Shown here in pieces: positions 48,301-57,694 of a stretch of 64,000 bases of DNA. Each line of letters opens with the position of its first letter. The first letter of the stretch is position 1. The notes under the pieces are model-generated. The model searched no databases, was not told the origin of the DNA, and saw only the letters and a list, made by a program, of their open reading frames with translations. Both the position numbers and the translations under genes were made by a program. The stretch lies in contig NC_049981.1 of NCBI RefSeq assembly GCF_000003815.2, positions 8,252,085 through 8,316,084 of the forward strand. Direction: 5' to 3'. The DNA is from Branchiostoma floridae (lineage: Eukaryota; Chordata; Leptocardii; Amphioxiformes; Branchiostomatidae).

Positions 48301-49569
48301 GGAATTCACGCGCATAGTATCAAGGGATCTATGCGTCATACAGGAGTTTGCAAGTTTGGGTAGGCTATATGATAATAATGTTGATGACCCGCCTGTTCCT
48401 CAGAGTACATGGTGTCATAACGCCTGCTTTGCTCAATCGGTGGTTTTATTCGGTGGTTATAGGAAAGGACCAGGTGTTATGACACCATATACACCTCGGG
48501 GCGAGTCATTAACCCTTCACTGTCATATACAGGCTGATCATTTGACATCATCTGAGCCATGTTGGATTACAGTGTACTATGAGTTCAGTTCAGTTCAGTT
48601 CATCTGGTGACGCTATAAAGGTGCCATTGCTTTTCCAATTACCCACCAGTATGGACGGGGAATTCAAATTATAATTACTATGAATAGAAAGCCAGGTGAC
48701 GTTTACCACTGGTGCTTGAATTTCTAGGCATTTAACAGAAATGTATCAATCAATCTGGCACCAGAACCAATCAGAGGGAGAGTTCACAGAACACTGACCA
48801 ATCAGAATAACACCCAGGTGTTACTGTTGTACCAGTTCAGAAAAACCGGACCTGAAAAAAATCAGTGGACCGGATGCTGGACTGGTTTGAAAATTAACAG
48901 ATTATACTGGCAGGCGTTCGAGTGTTTTGGGGCTTATAGGTCTAAGAAAAAAACAAGAGAGAAATAGAGGAGAGTTGATAGTCATTTTTTTTACCAGGCT
49001 TCTACAGTCAAACTTGGTCTAGAAGTTAAACAGAGGCAGGTACTGAGGTAGCATTGTTTAAATGAATCAGATAGGATTTGAACGCGTCAATGGACGTCGG
49101 ATACTCCACCAAACAGAATCCTTTGCAGCAAAATGGACCATTTTGTTTTCAGTATCTCACATTCACAAGTTTTCACAGATCATAGGTCCAGGTTAAGGTG
49201 AAAAAGTAAATGTAAATTTTCATTTATTCAGTGGTTTTAGCAAATGACCAGGCCTTATATAACATATAAGTTCTAATTTACACACCTTGGGGCAGGTCAA
49301 TAACCCTTTATTAACTTTTATGGTTCGATGTTCACAATATCAGAAGGGTGTCAAACATTTATGTTCATTGAATATAGTCTAATAATACTATATTCTTATT
49401 AATGATACTAATAAAATGTTGTATTTTGGTATCTTCTGCCCTTTAATTTAAACTAGTCCTCTCTCATACCCTGTAGTTCAAGCTTGATGTCCTCAGTGCC
49501 AGCGTTGTCAATCGTAATGCCCACTCCCTGGCGCGCCTTCCAGTTGTGTCTTCTCTTCAACCGGCCCAT
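30348..49569 (-). CDS. DHX37: DEAH-box RNA helicase DHX37 (Dhr1), complete
   Basis: A nucleolar ATP-dependent helicase that releases U3 snoRNA during small-subunit ribosome assembly. Exons in transcript order: 49470-49569, 45531-45700, 43731-44267, 41757-41880, 40525-41142, 39864-39995, 37613-37884, 36457-36645, 34342-34446, 33952-34107, 33135-33359, 32378-32491, 31028-31443, 30348-30633, i.e. 14, plus a possible cassette exon 45872-45946. Every border is AG/GT and all phases agree: 3444 nt, 1147 aa (human ~1157). It starts [14 protein letters not shown] like the human protein. Motifs: Walker A GETGSGKT 285-292, TEPRRVAA 313-320, DEAH 381-384, SAT 417-419, [11 protein letters not shown] (exon 37613-37884), QRAGRAGR 662-669. 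The NPFPTPP-like [18 protein letters not shown] and WVPQSILP blocks of the C-terminal half are present, ending EMWPPV. Residues ~90-269 are acidic and low in complexity, as in orthologues. Confidence 0.96.
35162..36433. mobile_element. Harbinger-like element with long TIRs, copy 2
   Basis: Same ~32-base TIRs as copy 1 (GGCCATGTTGATTTGATTAT at the left, its inverse to 36433), flanked by CTA at 35159-35161 and 36434-36436. The interior is the reverse orientation of copy 1 and carries a GGTGGGTACCGGTAC module (about 35395-36245). It has been enlarged by a 390-bp MITE at 35518-35907. Its right end lies about 22 bases from the donor of DHX37 exon 36457-36645. Confidence 0.82.
35518..35907. mobile_element. 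Nested Harbinger-like MITE (390 bp)
   Basis: Ends are inverted repeats of ~34 bases beginning GGCCTAGGAAAAAAAATGTT and ending with its complement. Flanking TAA occurs at 35515-35517 and 35908-35910, a TWA-type target duplication. The insertion interrupts the copy-2 element at a spot that is continuous in copy 1. Non-coding. Confidence 0.9.
36914..37281. mobile_element. GGTGGGTACCGGTAC-family MITE, complete copy
   Basis: Starts CGGGTGGGTACTGGTACAG and ends GTATAGTACCCACCCCTA. Interior motifs follow the family order: AAATTCAGGTCC, GTGAGAACTTGTGCATGGGC, ACTCCCACTGGCGTTTTAAA, CAGGTCCGTTTTTTCTGGAC. About 365 bp, non-coding, in the DHX37 intron 36646-37612. Confidence 0.85.
38640..39280 (+). pseudogene. 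LINE 3' fragment with frameshifts
   Basis: Plus-strand frames, shifting several times, read [15 protein letters not shown], then [31 protein letters not shown]-like, [20 protein letters not shown] and [20 protein letters not shown]. These are the C-terminal blocks of an RT protein of an amphioxus-type CR1/L2-like LINE. The 3' end has ATCAATAAAGAATTGAAG near 39250. Dead copy in the DHX37 intron 37885-39863, antisense to the gene. Confidence 0.75.
39468..39757. mobile_element. ~290-bp MITE, near-palindromic
   Basis: Left arm TCACCATAAATTTTCGGTTG...CCTTCGTCAGATAGATGACTC, right arm its inverse ending CCGAAAATTTATGGTGA. Arms of ~55 bases match closely, and inner parts (GATTCGCTG/CAGCGAATC) also pair. 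No target duplication seen. Lies ~100 bases from the donor of DHX37 exon 39864-39995. Confidence 0.8.
40385..40457. mobile_element. GGTGGGTACCGGTAC-family MITE, terminal fragment
   Basis: Only one end remains: GATCCTTTGGACCTGAACAG, GACCTGAATTTTCTGTACTG and CCCCACCCCTAATGG. It ends ~65 bases from the donor of DHX37 exon 40525-41142. Confidence 0.7.
42050..42348. mobile_element. GGTGGGTACCGGTAC-family MITE, one end missing
   Basis: Family motifs in order: AGCTAAGTAGAGTAGAGTC, ACAGAGGCAGTTAGCTTTG, GGGAGTCGAATACTACG, TTTGTAGCGAAATGGACCAT, CCTGAACCGGACCTGGACC, ending AGTACCCACCCCTA. The opposite end is lost. In the DHX37 intron 41881-43730. Confidence 0.75.
44640..45380 (+). other. Unidentified coding-like block in DHX37 intron
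   Basis: Between DHX37 exons 44267 and 45531, antisense to the gene, are two short frames of coding-like composition. One (44821-45036) reads [20 protein letters not shown] then [20 protein letters not shown], hydrophobic and membrane-like. The other (about 45249-45357) reads [20 protein letters not shown] and ends TAG. An overlapping frame starts [18 protein letters not shown] cannot assign them; a decayed transposon gene is the likeliest explanation. Confidence 0.3.
45872..45946 (-). CDS. Possible 25-codon cassette exon of DHX37
   Basis: Minus-strand TTTCAG at 45950-45947 and GTATTA donor after 45872 enclose 75 bases with no stop in the gene frame ([20 protein letters not shown] then LAE). 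It starts and ends in the same phase as the exon 1/exon 45531-45700 junction, so inclusion adds 25 residues without a frame change. Direct joining of exon 1 to 45700 gives [20 protein letters not shown], which fits the human protein without a gap, so this exon is optional or spurious. Confidence 0.3.
45986..47806. mobile_element. hAT-type DNA transposon, non-autonomous (1821 bp)
   Basis: Sixteen-base inverted ends CAGCGTTCCCGCCAGG, starting with the CAG typical of hAT, are flanked by a perfect 8-bp duplication CTTATGAA (45978-45985 and 47807-47814). TSD length and TIR start fit the hAT superfamily. The longest frame (46817-47113, plus) shows no BED finger or hAT dimerisation motif I can recognise. 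It sits in intron 1 of DHX37, 40 bases from the candidate cassette exon. Confidence 0.9.
47850..48512. repeat. CCAATCAGAAGG-type repeat, further copies
   Basis: 47850-48010 repeats the order CATTATCATATAGCCAGGC, GACCAATCAGAATGCC, TTGGTTATGACACCGTAACA, GGTGTGTATCGCTCCTTCTG. 48428-48512 repeats the second module ending CGGGGCGAGTCATTAACCCT. A third version of the second module lies at 49225-49312. Non-coding, within DHX37 intron 1. Confidence 0.7.
48825..49205. mobile_element. GGTGGGTACCGGTAC-family MITE, 3' end lost
   Basis: Motifs run GTTGTACCAGTTCAGAAAAA, CCGGACCTGAAAAAAATCAG, AAGAGAGAAATAGAGGAGAG, ACAGAGGCAGGTACTGAGG, TTTGCAGCAAAATGGACCAT, CACAAGTTTTCACAGATC. The family end CCCACCCCTA is missing. 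In DHX37 intron 1. Confidence 0.7.
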
Positions 49570-49639
49570 AGCTGACAACACTACAGTGCTGGAAACATGT
49601 TCAGAATCAGAGTTCATGTCAACTAATATTGTTACCATT

Positions 49640-49860
49640 GCGTATTTGTATGGATCATACTAAAATTGTTCAGGAACCATTGCTATTTTTTTATAGGTGG
49701 TAACAGCCCACATGCACCTACATCATAGGGTATTTATGTATAAAACCCAGTACATGGACCAGTGCAGGTTAGGTGCAGGTAGACATCAGAAATACCTGCA
49801 CAGCTCCATTTTTACCTGCACTAACCTGCATATGCAGGTGGTATTTTGAGCCCTGTTATG
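49640..49860 (-). repeat. GTGCAGGTA-palindrome repeat, copy 2, in the DHX37 upstream region
   Basis: The reverse complement matches 9985-10260 closely, including AACAATTTTAGTATGATCC, CAGTACATGGACCAGTGCAG and AATACCTGCACAGCTCC. It begins about 70 bases upstream of the DHX37 start codon, so it probably overlaps the 5' UTR or core promoter. Confidence 0.75.
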
Positions 49861-49866
49861 ATATTA

Positions 49867-51211
49867 ACGCAAGGTTACCAGTTTACGGTCGATTTGTTAA
49901 CAATGAAACAACCAGAGGGGCGAGTAGAAGAGAAAGAAACAACATGCCCCCTACCCGGGATCGAACCGGGGTCGGCAGATTACCAGCCATGACCGCTATC
50001 GCTGTCGCCACAAAAGCCCTTGGGCAAGGACGGTAGGCAGTACTTGAACACCACTGTTACAACAACTCAGTTTTCAGGAAAACGCGCTTGCAGAAGTGAA
50101 AAGCTCTCCTTTTGGAAGATATCTTAGTCGGTCTGCCTCAACTTCTGTATGGCATCATATTTCTTCTGTTGGATTTATTGCTGTGCGAGCTTCATCAATA
50201 AACAAGTCTGCAGCCCCAAGAATTCTTTCAGGGTGACCAGTTTATGGTCAGTTGAGTGTTTCTCTCTGGGGTTATTTTTCCAAAGGCCATATAATTGATC
50301 ATTTCCCATAAAAAGTTCCCCAAGAAGTCCACTGATATAACACGATGGATAATTGTTTATATCGACGCCATGCCGTGCACTTTGCATCTCCGCTAAACGT
50401 ACAGGTAAGTCATCTTTGCCACAACGCGTTCAGTATAGTATTACATATGGCTTCCTCACGCCGTGCCCTCCCACATACATTTGACTAAAACAGCGCCCTT
50501 TTGCGATTTTGCCCTGCCCTCCAGAGTACCAACCATGAACTGCATAGTCACATGATGCAACATGGCGTTCTAAAACTACCGGCTCGGCGACGACAGTCAC
50601 TTGTTTTCATGCAGTTTTTAAGTGCTTCCTTTGGATAACATACTAGTACATAAAATCATCATGGATTCTTAAGATAAGGATTGCAGGTTTGGTTTCAGAC
50701 GCTGTTGCAATTGATATAGAGTTCAAGGTTCAAGGTTCAAGGATTTAGAAAGAGGGGATGAAGTAAGCTGTCAACAATCACGATCAAAACCGGGCCATCT
50801 GTAACAGTGTTCTACGAGGGTCTGCATGGGGGGTCCTGACAACGATTTACGCTAAATTCGGCATGGCTGACTACGCTTTACGTTAAATTCACGAAGGCTA
50901 CCAACGTTTTACGCTTCACATCACTACGAATTCCGTAAAATAAAATAGCTTCCCTACGCCTTATGGAAAATAGCATGCAGACTCTCTTCTACGATCCCAT
51001 GCGTCAATTTCAATTGTTGTAAGGCTTGTCAAACGTTTACTCGACTGCTTTGCTGGATGCAAACATATATCATAAATAAAACACAGACGCAAAGATCATA
51101 TAGACATACTTCTTGCCTGCTGAAGAGAATTTTTCACAATTCACCTCGAAGTCTGCACCTGCCCTTAAGTGACCGTAAACTGGTCCTGCAAGTACACTGG
51201 TTACCTTGCGT
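49867..51211. mobile_element. TIR transposon with TA target duplication (1345 bp)
   Basis: Sixteen-base inverted ends ACGCAAGGTTACCAGT are flanked by TA (49865-49866, 51212-51213). Subterminal copies of GACCGTAAACTGGTC-type motifs occur near 49878, 50235 and 51172 in both orientations. A tRNA-like module is at 49945-50020. One minus-strand frame (50175-50387) is open for 70 codons but unrecognised. Resembles a non-autonomous Tc1/mariner-type or other TA element. Confidence 0.75.
49945..50020 (-). repeat. tRNA-like module inside a transposon
   Basis: On the minus strand a B-box GGTTCGATCCC sits in a perfect T-arm (CCCGG/CCGGG), with a weak A-box-like TGGCGACAGCGATAGCGG upstream at near-tRNA spacing. 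No matching acceptor stem or clean anticodon arm, so it is tRNA-derived rather than a tRNA gene. Confidence 0.65.
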
Positions 51212-51394
51212 TATACTCAAAAAGGTAAGAAATTCACACAATTTACCACTATGGAAATATACTACTGCCAGTATTTCTCATTTGTTAGGCAAATGAGGTC
51301 TTCATTTGATATCAATCAACATAATTTCCTCTTTCTCTTCTTCTGACGTTAGAGGAATGACTCCCAAGCCACGAAGGCTTTTTCCCTCCATCAT

Positions 51395-54330
51395 TAGTCT
51401 CTACTAGACTCCGGATCGCTAGAAAATCGTAGAAATGGAACAAATAGAGAGGAATATAACCGGCCAGGGAACAGCTCGCGATCCCAGGAGTCTGTCGACT
51501 TTCGGTTTGATGAAAGGCCATAAAACTAATCCGCTCATTTTCTGCACAAAGACAGTAGCTTCGGAGTTCAGATTATTTAAGCCATAAATCAATTAACGCG
51601 CCGTGGGGCGCGCCAGTCTCTCAGCGTCCCGCAAACGCGGACTATTTCTATAAGCCTTTTTCGGTACAAACGTCAAACTGTTCCCAATCCTTGATTTTAT
51701 AACGATAACTTACATTTAGCGGTTTTAACGACCACTAAATTTTCATCGTGGCTACTTTTTGATTACGCGAATCCACCCCCCTCCCTCTTGATGCGGCACT
51801 GTTTACTGGTGTCAAGTCATGTTTATACTAGTACGTTCACAATCATGCTCCATTTCGTAACCGAAACATGCGCACATAACACTAGTAATTCACACAGGAA
51901 TAAAAAGTGTGTCGTTCTTCAAGAAATAAACATTTAGTTATACGGAAAATTTGTCGTAATTTTTTTACAAACGCAAGGGTACCAAAGCATGGGTATGAAA
52001 GCATGGCGTGTTATCATACGCAAACAAATTCGTTACGAGCTGAACTTCGCTGCGTATTTACACAATTGTATTTATCAATACTATTTCACACTACACTTTC
52101 AAAGTTTCTCCATACAATTTACAGAATGCTTACGATATTCACGTTTTGCTAAGAGGTTACATAAATCTCCAGAAAATGCCAGCGACATCTTAGCGTGCAG
52201 ACAACAGCAGCAGAAATGGCGTCACACCAAGGCTTTCTTTAACCTCCTTGGTCACACAAATTGTTTAAAAAAAGAGCAAATACGAAAAAATGCGTTTTAA
52301 ACCTACAAATTTCTAGCTAGAATTATTCTAATTCATAGCGTCAAAAGTGTAACGGCACTGAACTTTAATCCAACGCAACTTTAATCCAACACTTTTAAGA
52401 ACCCATCTGTCAGTCAAAAACTAGCTCCGGTATGCAAATTCTTTTGAGTGCTGTACAAAACCAGTAAGGTATACGACTTAAAACCTAGTAAGTTTCAGCT
52501 CACAAAGATCGCATGTTGGAGCGACAAGTTAATCAATCTTCCGGTATGTTTCCATGCTGATAATCAAGCCGTGGGAGGAGGGCAGCGATTGTAATTTCAA
52601 GCAACCCCACTCTTCGTCCTCACATTACACATTAATTATCACAGTAAATATAGCGAAATATTAATAAACTGTCCATCCAACACAACCAACATGCCTTGAA
52701 GTGTCCCTCTTTAAAGTACAGGGCCAGGCTTTGTTACACAAATTCTGTTGAAATCCGAACACGCGCCATTTTGAATCATATTTCAGCACGCTCCTTCACC
52801 CCTATTTTCGAAAGTGATCACATCCAAAGGCCAGTAGGACGGATCTCACTGGCGATACCAACAGCCCCACATGGGGGACGTATTGTAGGGAGTTTGTACT
52901 GTGTTTTGCGGGTATATTTTTTGGGAACCATTCACAAACAACGTATTTTGCCACCATTTGCTTACCAAACAACGGATGAAAAGTTTCATAGAACGTCATA
53001 ACTGTGTAGTAGAACAGCAGAACGGATTTGCCGCTGGTTGATGCATTTTGGGGCCGTGTTTTGATCGCGGCTATCAGCAGTTTACCGACATGCCGATTTG
53101 CCAATTTAACCTTGAGTAAGTGCCTGCCGATTGATACAAATTTGTCGCTGTAAATATGAAATCCGTAGATAAACAGCTTGTTATATTATTGTGTTGGATT
53201 AAAGTTCCACTGGGAATAGAATCCCAAAGGACTTGCTATCAGTTACACTGTCTTTGAAATGTTATTTTCTCGCGACACAACAGAAAGTGGCAGACCAATG
53301 GATGTGTAGCAATGGCCGGAGAAACATAGTAAACAATGCACTAAACAGTTTCCAGAATGCGCTAAAGCCCGCTTGTTTATTCATGGTTCAGTTTGGAATT
53401 TGCTGGAATGTGTTGGATTAAAGTTCAGTGCCGTTAATATGTAAGTGAGCTTTTTACTTATGTAAAAAAATATATATAATTAATAATTCGGAATCAAACC
53501 GCCAGATTTCTCCCGCCAGCCGAGCGCACAAACAAAACAAAGAAAATGGCGCCGCTGTGTGGTTCTTACAAAGTCCGGTAACACCGCATCGAGGTCACCA
53601 AGTTTCTGGGGCCTGCCGATGTTTTTGTGTGGGAAGTTTGCGATCTCTTTCGTTTCGAAGCGGGTGACTTCTTTCTGGGACGCCTTCTTGATCGATCACG
53701 TGGCCGATTCGCTGACGTCCTCCCGAGTTCTTCGCTGCTAAACCTCAATGCAGAGTTTGGTCCTGACTTCTGAACCATAGTCTGTGGTGGTTATCGCTAT
53801 GTTTTCTCTTGTCGCTCGCCACTCGCATGTTATTCTAGATCTCCATTTCGTGACAGCAGTATCGAGTGGGCTGTTGTTGTTGTGTTGGCAGCCTCGGCCT
53901 TTAGCTGGCCGCAGACCGGCCAGAGTCGGCGGCCGTCAAGCGTACGGTACTCGTCGTGTCAATAAAGTTTTGACTAATTATTCAGAACAACATGAACCGC
54001 GCTCCGGCGTGTCTGTTATTTCTATTCATGTTCTTTTTTTCGGAATTTAAGCCTGTAAACTGCCGAGTATTAATTTTAGAGGAAGGTCACATGTGACAGG
54101 CTCGCCCCGCTTGGACCGTCACGGGCGAGTAGGAAAGCAATAAAAGGGTTATTTAGCCACTTCGCACCTATTGGATAGCGATTAGTGGACATCAAACAAG
54201 ACACCGGGATTCCACAGACTCCGACGATCGCGTGCTGTTCCCTGGCCGGTTATATCCCTCTGGCCGGCTTACTCCTCTGATTTGTTCCATTTCTACGATT
54301 TTCCAGCGATCCGGAGTCTGGTAGAGACTA
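51395..54330. mobile_element. MULE-like element, ~100-bp TIRs, 9-bp TSD (2936 bp)
   Basis: Left end TAGTCTCTACTAGACTCCGG and right end its inverse with one mismatch; arms stay similar for ~100 bases (GTAGAAATGGAACAAAT, ATAACCGGCCAGGGAACAGC). Both sides carry the 9-bp repeat CTCCATCAT (51386-51394, 54331-54339). Long TIRs with a 9-bp duplication are typical of Mutator-like elements. A separate TA-type element lies inside at 52352-53434. No transposase was recognised; GC-richer sequence at 53510-54050 may be a remnant of the element's own gene. AATAAAG occurs near 53960. Confidence 0.88.
52352..53434. mobile_element. Nested TA-type transposon (1083 bp)
   Basis: Inverted ends ACGGCACTGAACTTTAATCC (23 bases shared) are flanked by TA at 52350-52351 and 53435-53436. 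The subterminal motif AACTTTAATCCAAC is repeated a second time near each end (52375, 53190). Open frames inside (e.g. 51989-52300 crossing its edge, 52696-53001) are not recognised. It is younger than the surrounding MULE-like element. Confidence 0.88.
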
Positions 54331-54399
54331 CTCCATCATGCCCCATATTGCCTTTGGTCCAATAGTTGTGAGAACTCCCACCCAAGTGCGGTCGCCGCA

Positions 54400-54445
54400 A
54401 ACTGACCTTAAACTGGTCCTGCACGTAAACTGGTAACCTTACGGT
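54400..54445. repeat. Solo end of the ACGCAAGGTTACCAGT family
   Basis: CTGACCTTAAACTGGTCCTG followed by GTAAACTGGTAACCTTACGG closely resembles the right end of the element at 49867-51211. No partner end found nearby. Confidence 0.6.
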
Positions 54446-56300
54446 ATTTGTTGGACACACGAAAATTATAGACAGGATGTCAGACGCCCGATCGGAATAA
54501 TATCTATCGGACGGGTGCACATGCGTTCATGTTCCTGATGCCCCCCTCCCCACAACATTTTTAAAAAGCTCTTACCGCAGGTGTAGGGGTATCATATTAG
54601 ACTTTAAACGCTCTGTCTCAAAAGAGAAGAAACCACTTACGTTGATCTGTGCAAAATCGGCGGTGAGAAAGGTTGTGATTCAAACGGCCGCAAATCTTTC
54701 ACGACGAACTTTTTTGCGAGCAAAAGCTACTAGTTGAATGACCTTTGACATAGAGGGACATTCCATTAACACAAAGGGGAGTAGAGTAGAGTGAAATGGT
54801 CCGCTGGTTCCGTTCTAGAAAACAGGACTTACTTGAAGTACATATCATCAAAACACACAGAATAGTCAAAATACATAGAATAGTATAGTTTTTTTAAAAA
54901 CTTAGAATGGGGCATTTTCATCAAGTAGTTGTTGTGATACCAGTTACTAGCATCCCGCCACTACATTGTGATAGAATAGCCCAGATATATCGTAATACAT
55001 GTACTTCAGTTCTACGACCCCATACCTTTACCAAATGATTCCAGCCTTTACAACTGCTGTATGAATTTTTTGTCATTAATTATGCAAAATAGGTTCTCAT
55101 TTGCATAGATTAATTTACTCAATCATCTCCTCCACAAACAACAGACGTACTCAATCTCTAAAGAAGGAAGGCTTTCATCGCAGTTTAATACTGCTAGGGG
55201 GCCCAAACCAATATCACTCACTCTCAGCATCAAGAGCTGTCTACCACTCAAAAATCGTAGCCGCAGCATGTCCAGAACTCAAGATATAAAACCAGAAGTT
55301 CCGGTGAAGTACCATAACAGGATGCTAGGGGGGCCAAAATCTCATCGTTTTCAAGTATCATCAAGACCTACCCACAGACCAAATATCAATACAATCCATA
55401 CAGGTGTTCTCGAGTTATGTTAACACACACACAAACGCCACCCAACATAACGTTATAACCTTGGCAAAGGTAACTAGTTGTCTCTACCAGACTATTCATT
55501 TTGTGCTCGTCCTGTTGTCAGCTATTCACCTTGCTCAGAAAATGTCAACAGCTGTCGACCATCTGTTCATGGTATCGCTGATAACTTCGCTCTACTTTGA
55601 ATATATAGTTATCACCTATTTACAGTAATTTTTTGTAGCCTCTGGCCAATGGCTCTTTACGTTTTGATGGGAAGATGGTTGGTACTTAAATTATGATAAT
55701 GCAGTCTTCATATACATGTACAGTGCAGAAAGTGGACATGCATGTTGACATTGTGTGTAACATGTGTTTGTCAACACTTTACAAATCACAAGACAACGTA
55801 TGAAATCAACTGCCTTTGGTGTTTAAATAGAAACTGACAAACTGGATTATTGTAGATTTTTTTTTAATCAACTACTTAAGGAGCCTGTATATTTAGCATC
55901 ATTACAGATGATATGCGGCCCATACAAATACCAATCATACTGATAATGATATCATATTACAACATAAAAAAAGGTAAGTCACATTACAGTCAAAGCCTCA
56001 AAGTTTACACACTTAATTGTGTTCAATATAGCATTAACGTTACCATCAACTCAAATCTATACAAACATTTGTACATGTGAGAACTTAGGCTTGGGCTTGA
56101 TTTCCAAACCATGCCCCAGCCGGGATGTTTGCGGAAACGAAAAGTAAAAGTGTTTACCAAGGAATATACACAAATTATGCCAATGACTAATATTGTTTAC
56201 GTTTTGTGTGTTTTGTTGCCTTTGATATAATTTTTCATATCTGAAAGCTACCCAGCCGGGCCCCGGGTTGGGAATTGTGACCCAGGCCTTAACTAGCACT
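54446..56300. other. Intergenic, repeat fragments only
   Basis: Includes an ATGCAAAATAGGTTCTCATTTGCATA fragment (about 55075-55110) and two copies of a CTAGGGGGCCCAAA-type motif at 55193 and 55325. No gene or splice-flanked frame recognised. Confidence 0.45.
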
Positions 56301-56309
56301 AGGAATAAG

Positions 56310-56620
56310 AGTTTAAGTGAACTTCAATGACAGCTGACTTGAAAGTGTTCACGTTAGGTCTCACTGGAAACAATGGAAGTGAATTCCAATGCCTACTCGT
56401 CCGTAGAACGTATGATGATAGGTGAATTAACAAGGTAAGGGTGAGCTCTTGTGGATGATCGGGTTACTCCCGTCCCGATTGCACGTGTCGGCATGATTCC
56501 TGAAAGTTCCTCGGAAGGTTGCAGGAACATGTGCCGGTAGAAGGTGCAGAGACTGGCTACTTTCCTCCTGTGGTCCAAGAGGAAGATGCCGGCATACTGT
56601 GGATCCCACAATCATAAGCA
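56310..56620 (-). pseudogene. LINE C-terminal fragment
   Basis: The minus-strand frame reads LDHRRKVASLCTFYRHMFLQ, PSEELSGIMPTRA and TRSSTRAHPYLVNSP. LEHRRKVASLxxLYRH followed by THPxxL is the standard C-terminal signature of many CR1-like LINE RT proteins. A TAG stop and frameshifts follow. Confidence 0.65.
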
Positions 56621-56639
56621 CAAAATTTTTCTGCAATGT

Positions 56640-57448
56640 ACCCGGACACTAATATACTGTACAAGAGAGTTTACTTCTTCTGTATAGTGAACACTTCATT
56701 AAGGATTTACAAACTGGCAGATGACATTCATACTTTCTTGTATCCACACGGTCTGATACTGTATAAAGGGACTCTTTTTTACAACCATTTTTCTCTCTGA
56801 CGATCTGTCACTTTCTTCAGGTCACCTTCTTCACCTGGTTCAATGTGAATCATTCAGAATTGCCCTAAGGTGACAGACAGTCACCAAAATGTTGGTGTGA
56901 ATAATTGATTGCTAGATGACAAAGAACTGAAACACAGAACAAAACTAAAAGCCGTTGACATTACAGAACTTCTCACTTTCCTAGTTATCACCACATATTC
57001 CGTATTCAGAGAAAATATATACCAACAGAGACTTGGTACAGCTAAGGGAAGCACGTACTGGCCAATTTGTTCATGGAATGGTTGGAACAACAGGCTATAA
57101 CAACAGACTCAGACATGTTTGGGACTGCATCCTTGCAGCTGGGTCACAAAGCAGCAAGGATGCGTAACGTATCATGTTTGAGAACATTCCAATGTCAAGT
57201 TATTACAAAGTCACAATACAATAGGTTCGGATTGCATTGACTCAGTACAGTCTATTTCATATAGCGCTAACAAAGACGACAGATGGTTGTAAAAATGTTT
57301 AATTAAGGAAGGTTTTGTCAAGGAGCTTTTAAAAGCTCCTTGGTTTTGTAAGACGTTTATTTATTTACGTTGTTCAATTTCATACCTGTGGACCAGTATT
57401 CTTTTACGATTCCTAGAATTATTGCAGGCTGCACACAATACTTAAGTA
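56640..57448. other. No gene seen (3' flank of zinc-finger gene)
   Basis: AT-rich, with a short hairpin AAGGAGCTTTTAAAAGCTCC near 57317. Probably contains the 3' UTR of the zinc-finger gene on the minus strand. Confidence 0.4.
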
Positions 57449-57694
57449 CTATATCATTAGGCTTGCCCCGGATGTGTTGCCAAAAAACGGTTTTGTACCG
57501 GTAAAAAGCTTACTGTCTGAAGTAACAGTTTGCATATTGGGTTTCTCAACAGTTTGAATTTGCTTGTTGGATTTCTCACTAGCGTGAGCTTCCATGTTAG
57601 ATTTCTCACTAGTGTGAGCTTCCATGTTGGATTTCTCACTAGTGTGAGCTTCCATGTTGGATTTCTCACTAGTGTGAGCTTCCATGTTGGATTT
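57449..57694 (-). pseudogene. Open tail beyond the zinc-finger stop codon
   Basis: The same reading frame as the zinc-finger protein stays open for ~80 codons after the TAG at 57695-57697. It continues the linker-like decapeptides (MEAHTSEKSN four times, then QIQTVEKPNM and a non-repetitive end). The stop arose where the repeat normally has GAG, next to a 3-base AGT insertion. It looks like a recently truncated C-terminus. Confidence 0.7.

Noticed and set aside
49867-54445. One large 4.6-kb element with ACGCAAGGTTACCAGT left end and the solo end near 54430
   Set aside because: The right end at 51211 matches the left end much better and has a TA on both sides; the 54400-54445 match is diverged.
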